From Limnoperna fortunei (Eukaryota; Mollusca; Bivalvia; Mytilida; Modiolidae), in assembly GCA_944474755.1 (NCBI GenBank), contig OX104122.1, positions 21,477,714 through 21,541,713 on the forward strand: a DNA stretch of 64,000 nt, in the 5' to 3' direction. The notes under the pieces were generated by a model. It was not told where the DNA came from and did no database searches. It saw only the letters and a program-made list of their open reading frames with translations. Below, piece after piece: positions 43,601-52,600 of the stretch; positions within the stretch are counted from its first letter, which is position 1; each line of letters starts with the position of its first letter. A program made the translations under genes and the position numbers.

Positions 43601-46600
43601 AGTAAGCACACTCACATACCCCACAGCAGCATCTACCTAACAAATTCCATGAAATTATGGTCAGTAGTTTCAGGACAAGTGCTAACGAGTTGTTACATAC
43701 ATATTTTTTGATAAATTTCTAAGTTCCATAAATCTTACAAAAAATATGTTGTCAAAATTTACTGTTGCACAACTATGGTGTCCTTTATTCCTACCATTTC
43801 ATAAAATTCCCATCAGTAGGTTCAGGAGAAGTGCTTAAAAGTTGTTTCATTGAGAAATTTCTAAGTTGAAAGGGCATAACTCCTACAAAAAATATTCCAT
43901 CATTATTTCCTGTCAATAAGCACAACCACTTATGGTGCCCTTAATTCCTACCAAGTTTCATAAAATTCTTATTAGTAGGTTCAGAGGAGTTGCGCTTACA
44001 AGAAAAGGACTGATGGAAGGAATGACAGACCGATGGACCCATTTTAACCTTTGTTGTGCAGACTATAGTAAAAATATCCTGTACCACATGCAGTTACCTC
44101 AACAAATCAGGAATAACTACAATGTCCTTGACTTAAAAGTTCCACTGGAAAACAGAAAATAACCAGTAACAGTAATAATCACAATCGTAATTAATTTGTG
44201 ATCTTGAATTTATAGATATATAGCTGCAAGTCAAGGAATAAAATGTTATATAGCACTGTGGATCCAAAATATGGTTTCATTTGGACAATAAAAAATGCTA
44301 CCCTTTACAAGTATTAACAGCTAAAAAAGAAGACAAATTTGCTGACATATACTTATTGTGTTTTCAATGAATAGCTTCAAGATTTATTTCTATTGAGACA
44401 AAAAATTTACCAAAAACGATGAAATAAACAATAAGCCCTTTTTATCATTTTATCTTGAATACTGCTGAAGATTACTGTTAAAAACCAAAGCTCATGAAAT
44501 GAGAAATTCAATAAAAATATCACAAAAATATATTATTTGAAAAAAATGGTGAAAGCAACAAACAGATTTCAGTTATCGCAAAAACCATGTAAAAAGGACA
44601 TATTCACTGTCACTGTACCATAAACTCATTCATTGAAGAAGCCAATGAAAACAAGTATGGGCAATGAAAGTTGCACTACTGATAATAAATTAGCCGTTAC
44701 AGTTCATTCAACTTTTCTCTAGGGGTTGGAGATAGATATACCACAATGTGCCAGTTATCAAGTTATTGCGACATCACATCATGGTGGGATTTTCAAATAC
44801 TGTAATATATTTGGTTTGAATTAGCAAAATGATTTTTATGTAAATAATGCACAGAAAAAAAGAATGGCAACTGTACTTATCACCAGGCACCTTTTACTAA
44901 GTTTGAAATGAATCCAACAAGCAAGTTATTTTTTGAACCAGGAAACAACTAAGGGAGTTAACTTAAAAATTAACATGTAGAAAATTAAACACGTGCGAAA
45001 ATTGCCTTATAAAGGGTGTGTAAAAGGGTCAATGATGGACAGATGGACAATGCTCCATCCATTAAAGCAACATGAAAATTCATATTAAAATCTGATATAA
45101 AAATAATATATTTTGTGAATATACCAATTAAGCCTTATAACATAGTGATACTCTAATGATACATGTAGTTCATCAATTTCATAAACACCTGAAAGACAAG
45201 TAGAAAATACAATTTTCCATGTATCAGTTGCTGCTGTTTTTTTAACTAATCTGAGATATAATACATATAAATATTTGATAAAAAATTCATAAAAATCTCA
45301 CGAGACATATAGAAATTAAAATTCAAGAGCCATAACTCCCATGAAACTGATGTGCAGATTTTTACATATAATTTATAATTCTAATGACCATATCTTTCAC
45401 AAAAATGATAGACTAGTGCTGATTTTTGAAACTGTTCAACATATTGGTTATATAAACATTTTAAAATTTCATCAGTGAATTTTTTTGCGCTCGCCACTTC
45501 GTCATTGACGAAATCATTTGAAAATTGACGATAGATTTCAAAATCAATTTCGTCACCTGATTTCCAACAAGTACTAAACTTTTGAGTTACAAATTCATTC
45601 TACCAAGTGTAAAACGACATATTTATGACCCCAAAGCCAATTAACAGGAAATTTAATTATTTCACCTTGATAGTTTTAAACAGCAGGTGTCAATTGTCGA
45701 ATTGATGTTTTTACAGGTAATCTGATTAACATGATTAAGTGGTGCTCCTGGTCAATATACGCAAACAAAAGTGTCATAGATCATACTGATGCGCACTGAC
45801 TTCCACCTTTTGATTAAATATGTAATGCAAATAAAAATTGCAAAGATTTTTCGTATTTAACTCATTTTTCGTATGTTTTGCTGGTTTCAAATGGATAACG
45901 CGCCATTTGTTTACATCAGAGATACGTCTAATTACCAATTGGCTACCACTTAGAAAACTAAGAGTACAACGATCCTTAATGAAAAATTGTAACTGATTGA
46001 TATACAAACGCTTTTTAAATAAGTTTTAAAATTAAAATTCTTTGAAAATTTATAAACATTTTGTTATAATCATTTTTTAAATAAATGTATACACTGCAAT
46101 TAAAAGAATATAGTTGTTTATACTGTATAATAATATTTCACCAGTACAATAAATGCATGCTCCTGAGCAGATGCTTATATGGCTCATCCGCTAAAGTGAC
46201 TAAAGCACCTCAAAATCCTAAAAAATTCCCTGTTCATTAAAAATCTGACAAGAAATGTAACTGTGGGAGCCCTTACAGGACAATTTTTTCTTAATTTACA
46301 ATTCCCAAGAGCCAAATCTCATAAAAAAATGTTCTATTTAAGCTGATTTTAGCAAATGTCAAAGATATTATTGATACAAACATTTTATTTCAATTTCATA
46401 AAAATCTTAAAAAGAAATGAAGCCTAGAAAGCATTAACAAGAAAAATTTCACACAATTTACAATTCTGAACCCACAAAAATTATTAATCTGTGTTTTTTT
46501 TATTTGTCCTAGATATTGTTAACAGAAACATTTGATCTAAATTCCTTAAAAATATGACAAGAAATGATTCATATCATTTATGAATATCATTTCCCTCCGA

Positions 46601-49600
46601 CAAAAAAAATGCTATAACATTTTATTAAAATTTCATAACAACCTGACAAGCATTTAAGTGGGAGTACACCAATACAAGATAAAGGCATAGCTCCAACAAA
46701 AATCATCGATCCATGATGATTTTCAAAATTGTTTAAGATATTGTTGATATTAACATATGTTTACAACTTACTAAAAATTCAACACAACTGCAAGTCTGAA
46801 AGCTCTTGTCAGCATACCGGACAAACAGATTCATGGAAAATGTAACACACTGATTGATACCTAGCATTTCTATGGTCTAACCTAATCTGCAGTGCTTCGG
46901 GGACAACAAATACCTTAAACATACATCTTTTAGTCCTGTATTAATAAATCTAGTTCTTACCCTTGTTTTAAGATGTCATATGCTTCCTTGACTGATTGTA
47001 CAAAAGAGAAAAAGGACTGGTAAACATTTAAAAATGGTTCAGCAAAACCTGCAAGTCCCTCTATCAACGAAACAATATCTTTAATCATACTTTTCAATTC
47101 GTCAACAATGATCTGTCGCATTTTTTGCTGAAAAGAAAAAATGTGGCCTACTTAAAATCTTTATAGTTATATAGCTGAAAAACAAACTAGAAAAACTGTG
47201 AGCAATGTCGATGCTGATACTTCCCACCTATCAACTCAAATAATGTAACATAACAGGTGCACAATTGCTGAGATTCACAAAAATTGAATGAAAAGCTGTA
47301 CTGATTTGGGACAGGTTTAACGCTACAATTAATCAAGAGATGCAGAAAAATAAAATGTATTTATATTTAACATGATATGTACAAATAATGTCTTTGTATG
47401 TTATGTTTTGTATTGTTTTGCTTGTCTGCAATAATATATTGAAATCTCTTCAAAAAATAAAATAAAAAAAACAATGGCATTATGTGACAAAGATTATGTG
47501 AAACTTTCAAATTCCATCCTTGGTGTAAATGGAGTTGCAGATCATAAATGGGTACACCCTATGGCTATGTCAAAGAATGGCAAAAGTTCTTGCAATTGGA
47601 AACCTCAAATATCAATACGATCAAAATGTAAAATATCTGGTGAACAATGACGATATGTGACAAAAATTCTGTGAATTTTAATCAATTCCATGCATTGGTG
47701 AAGGTGGAATAGCAGATAAAAGATGGGTACCCCATGTGAAACAGACAGATGGACGGAAGAATTGACAGACACCCACATTATATAATCCCCCTTTCTTAAG
47801 CATGGGGTATAAAAATAGTGGAAAACCTCACAAAAACTAATAACTTGTCTGATTACAGATTGAAATTAAATGTCTGACTCTTTTCACTTTTTGAATTTTG
47901 AGTAAATTTTAAGCAAATTGATATAGACTCCATGATTCTTATCGTTCAAGTAAGGTGTTCAGGACACTTACACTAAAAATAATTTGTCATTGAATTTTCT
48001 TTGAACTTGTCATATAGTAAGATTTTATTTGAAAGTTATGTTAGTTCAAAATACAAAATAGGAGTTTCAGAGCTTATTTTTGTGGTGTTGAACTCTGAAA
48101 TTTCAAATTTTCTAATAGATTATACAGAGGATAGAATAAAAAGCTCTAAAATAATATAATAAAAAAATTTTGTCCATTGAAATTTTCTGAATTTTTTCTA
48201 TAATGTCGAGCAATTTGTATACATTTTTGTGATGGAAAGAAAAATAGGGTCTCAGAGTTAAATTTTTGTCTATTATGAAATAACTGGTCAAAAATCCCAG
48301 GTTTAATGCAAAGCAAGTGCCTTCATAAATAGGGAATGATTTACAATTTGTTCGAAGAAGGTTTGGGTTTGTGTAGAAAAATGTAGGAGTTGATTACACA
48401 AAATAGGCACCATCTTCTTCAAATGTTCTGCAAAAAGACATAAGTTCCAAAGTCTGGAAAAAAATCCTCGAATAATTCCATAATAGGAGGTTCACAACTT
48501 CAATACATATGCAATCTTTCTGTTAAGTTTCAGAGATCATGGTTGAAAACTGTAGGAGGAGTTGATTACACAAAATAGGTACCTTTTTTCTTGAAAATGT
48601 TCTGAAAAATTATTTAGTTCTGAAGTCTGGAAAATTAAGAAAAAAATCCTCAAACAATTCTATAATAGCAGGTGCACAACTTCAATACATGTGCAACCTT
48701 TCTGTTCAGTTTCAGAGATCTGGGTTGAAAACTGTAGGAGTTGATAACACAAAAGACATACCCTATTTTCCCCGCCCGACTTCACCATACTATAACCAGG
48801 GTAACCCAGGTCTGCACTGCCAAAAAGTACTAAAATTTTTGGAAGGGGAGGGGGAATTGTCAAAATTACCTCCCTTGTTAAACATGTCCTTTTCATTATT
48901 TTTGCCAATACCGAACTAGTTTATGGGAAAACTTTGTATTTCTACCATTCATAAATTGAAGTATTAGTATAGGTGTAAAACTTTTGTTACAGTTTTCAAT
49001 ACAAGAAATTAGTATACATATATAACACTAAATGTGTTACCTATTTTTAACATTTCACCAAAAAATGACAGATGTTGTCCTGCATCCCTTTAAATTAATG
49101 TACTGTTAGAATTGTGCCTACAGTATTGTAGTGAAGATGGTTTTATTGTTTGTTTGAATGTTTTTTTTACCCATTTCAGCAAATAACAGAAATTGAGATT
49201 AGATCAGATTGCAAGTGAAGATGAAAAACCTATTGATATATAAGCAAAACAACAGGATAGCATGGAACTGCAAATAACAGCAGTAAATAAAAGGAGAAAG
49301 ACTCACTTCGGTAGCATGGAATGGCTGACAAGAGAATACAAAATTGCAGTATTCATGAAAACTAGCAAATATGCTACAATCACAATTGGAAATCATGCAG
49401 GAGATAAGTGAAAGACATAGAAAAAGTTAACAAATGAATATCATTATAAAACTCAAATGCTGACTAATTGTTGCTGACAATCTAATGTATTTAATATTTC
49501 TTTCCTTCAATAAAGGCAAACCCATAATACCAAAATGGAAGCTGCTTTATAATACATACTGTTGATGTTTTTCCTTTTGAGAATTGATACACAGTATCCT

Positions 49601-52600
49601 CAGCTTCACTTATCTGCTCTTCTACCCATGCTTTACTTTTTTCAGAAAGGGAATCTATGACCTTGCCTGACGTTTCAACTATTTCTACCACTGCAGTGAA
49701 ATCCAGCCAATACAGCTGCTTATCTACAAGAATAATGGCATTTTTACATGTATCAAAGTAGTAGATGTTCCATAACAATAGAATAACAGCAACTAAATTA
49801 AACTTACCCGAGTATAAATGGTTTATAGAGTAAAGATGCATTCTTGCATATGTCACCATGACATCACAATTCTGCACTGGTTCAACTAATTTTTAAACAA
49901 AACAGATTTTGCAATGGGAAATGTTTGTCATAGGCACAGATCAAAACTATTTTTTGTTAGATTAATAACTAACCTTTATGAATCATTATACAATGTTTTA
50001 GATTAAGGGGTTAGAATGAAAAACTCATAAAAACGACATTTTTGAAAATACAGTACATTTATTAAATCCCATATGTTATGTAGTAATGAATGCTGACAGT
50101 TTTATTATATATAACAGCAGAATTCTGTTTATTTGTTTAAATGTTGTTTAACCCCACTTTCAGCAATTTTTCAGCTATATTATGGTGTCCAGTTTTTATT
50201 GGGGAGGAACCCCAAGTACCTGGAGAAAACCCTGACCTTCAGTAGGAAAACTGGCAATCTGTAAATTAAGATTGGATTCGAACGCACCCTGCCCGGAGTG
50301 AGGCTCGAACCCGCAATCTCAGTGTTGACAGACCATGTGATCAATAATAGACAAACTACCTTAACCACTACCTTAAAGTTGAGGTCAAAGTTCAAGGACA
50401 AAGGTCCACAAACATTGTACTCAACACATCACCTTGAACTGATCTACAAACATGCTAAACATCAAAAGCCTACCTCAAAAGAGAAAAAAAGTTACAGCCC
50501 GGACAAGAATTTGTCATTCATATAGAATGATGTGACCATAAGGTCAAAGGTCATCAAGCACGGTATGCGACACATCACCAAGAAATTATCTTACTCCATA
50601 TCAAATATCAAGCCTACCTCAAAAGACAACAAAGTTACAGACCGGACACAATTTTGGACAGAGGGACGGATTGGACAGACTGATTACGATAGGGCATCCA
50701 CCATAGAGTGGCAGGGCCCTAATTCAATCAAAACAGAGACTATATAGAGTTTCTGATCAAAACATGAAGAACATTTTATATATAACATTATAATTGCATA
50801 AAATAATTCAATTAATTGTTTGCAGCTATTTATCTTAATGAGTGTTGCCCAAGACTAAATGAACTATATAAATGCAGATGGCATGCATTCATTTATGGTT
50901 GCGACCGGACACGATTTTGGACAGACGGACGGATGGACAGACTGATTACTATAGGTCATCCACCACAGAGTGCCAGGGCCCTAATGATATTAATTCAATC
51001 AAAACTGAGACTATATATAGAGTTTGTGATCAAAACATGTAGAAATTTTATATATATAACACTATAATTGCATAAAATAATTGCGAGTTTTTTTCAACAT
51101 TCTTCAAGTTTTTCATGCCGACTATCGCAACTGGTCTGGCTGATAAATCAGCACACCCAATAAAATTGCAACTCGCCATCATGGTTATAAACATGAATTT
51201 GGAAGAAAAAGTTTTTAAAACGAAATGTATTTTGATCATTCTGTTATTAGGTTTTAGTACAGTTGAGTTTATTTTATTAATGTCCGGTCTTTAAATGTTT
51301 ACAGCAATTTTTATTGTGAGACCTGTGTTTGTATTATCTCCTCCTTTATATACAGCTTGCAAATTTACACAGTATAGACAGTCATGTTTTGTCCTTATGG
51401 CCATAAACACTTGTGTAATTTGTTCAAACAAGACGTTTTATTTGTGAAATAATCTTAATGATTCAATGAGATTGTTTAACAGAAGCAAAGAAATGAGATG
51501 TAACTTTGCATAATTGGCAGCCATGTTATGTTTTATTATTGAAAGATAGGAACTTTGTTATTATATTACATGTACAATTATTCTCTGGTAAATATCTACT
51601 CTGTAACACAACATTACATACATGTTGAGGTGATTTTGAGCATAATGACAGAATGTTTAGATGTATCGAAAAGAATCAATGTTGGGCCTCATCATAACAA
51701 ATCTGATAACCCAATTTTTTCTTTGCAGTGCAAATTTTAAAATGAACACTTTTTACAATCTTTTCTTTTGTGAATGCCCTTTTAGTTTTTTATGTTCATT
51801 TCTACTTCACATTGTTAAATACAAACCTGCAGTAAAAGAGCAAGCTTTTTGGATTTTATTTTTAGCTTCAACCAACTGCATAACTGAAAGGTAGATCCTA
51901 AAAGAAACAATTATTATCAAAATTACAATTATTACATTAAAATCAATTAGTATTCATGCTTAAGAAAGAAAGAAAGAAAGAAAGAAAGAGAAAGAAAGAA
52001 CTTGCACAAATTCATTATAATGTTATAAACTGTTTATGTGCAACAGCAAGTACCAACACAGCCAACAGGTATGAATACGGATTGCAGATTAGCCACCCCT
52101 TCCATAGAATCTTTAAAAGGTGATCAAAGGCCTCCTCAAAGATTTATAAAATATATAATTATAACTCTGAAGTACACTAATTAATACAGATTACAAGACA
52201 TGTCATGAAACTGAGATAAACCAAGCTGACTTCTGATTATTACCCATGGCAAGCTTTAAATAGGGCATTTTTGCCCCCAAAAAAGATTATTTGTTCCAAT
52301 GATGGACACCAAGTGTTTATCATGTAAGACTACTATCTGAAGCTAAAGTTTCTGTACGACAAAGCCACTATACTCCCACAAAAGAAAAAAATTGTATCGA
52401 AGCTAACTTTGTCATTACAAGCAGAAACAGAACAAAACTTGTCAGTCAAGGATTGGACTGAACAGTGAAATTTTTAACTATTATTATGTCAATTATTATA
52501 AATTGAAATATTGTGTATATTTGTTGGTTAAATGTTTAAGTAATAATCATAACTAAATGGTGTCTTTAGTAAAAAAACAGTAAATACACATTTCTTAATT

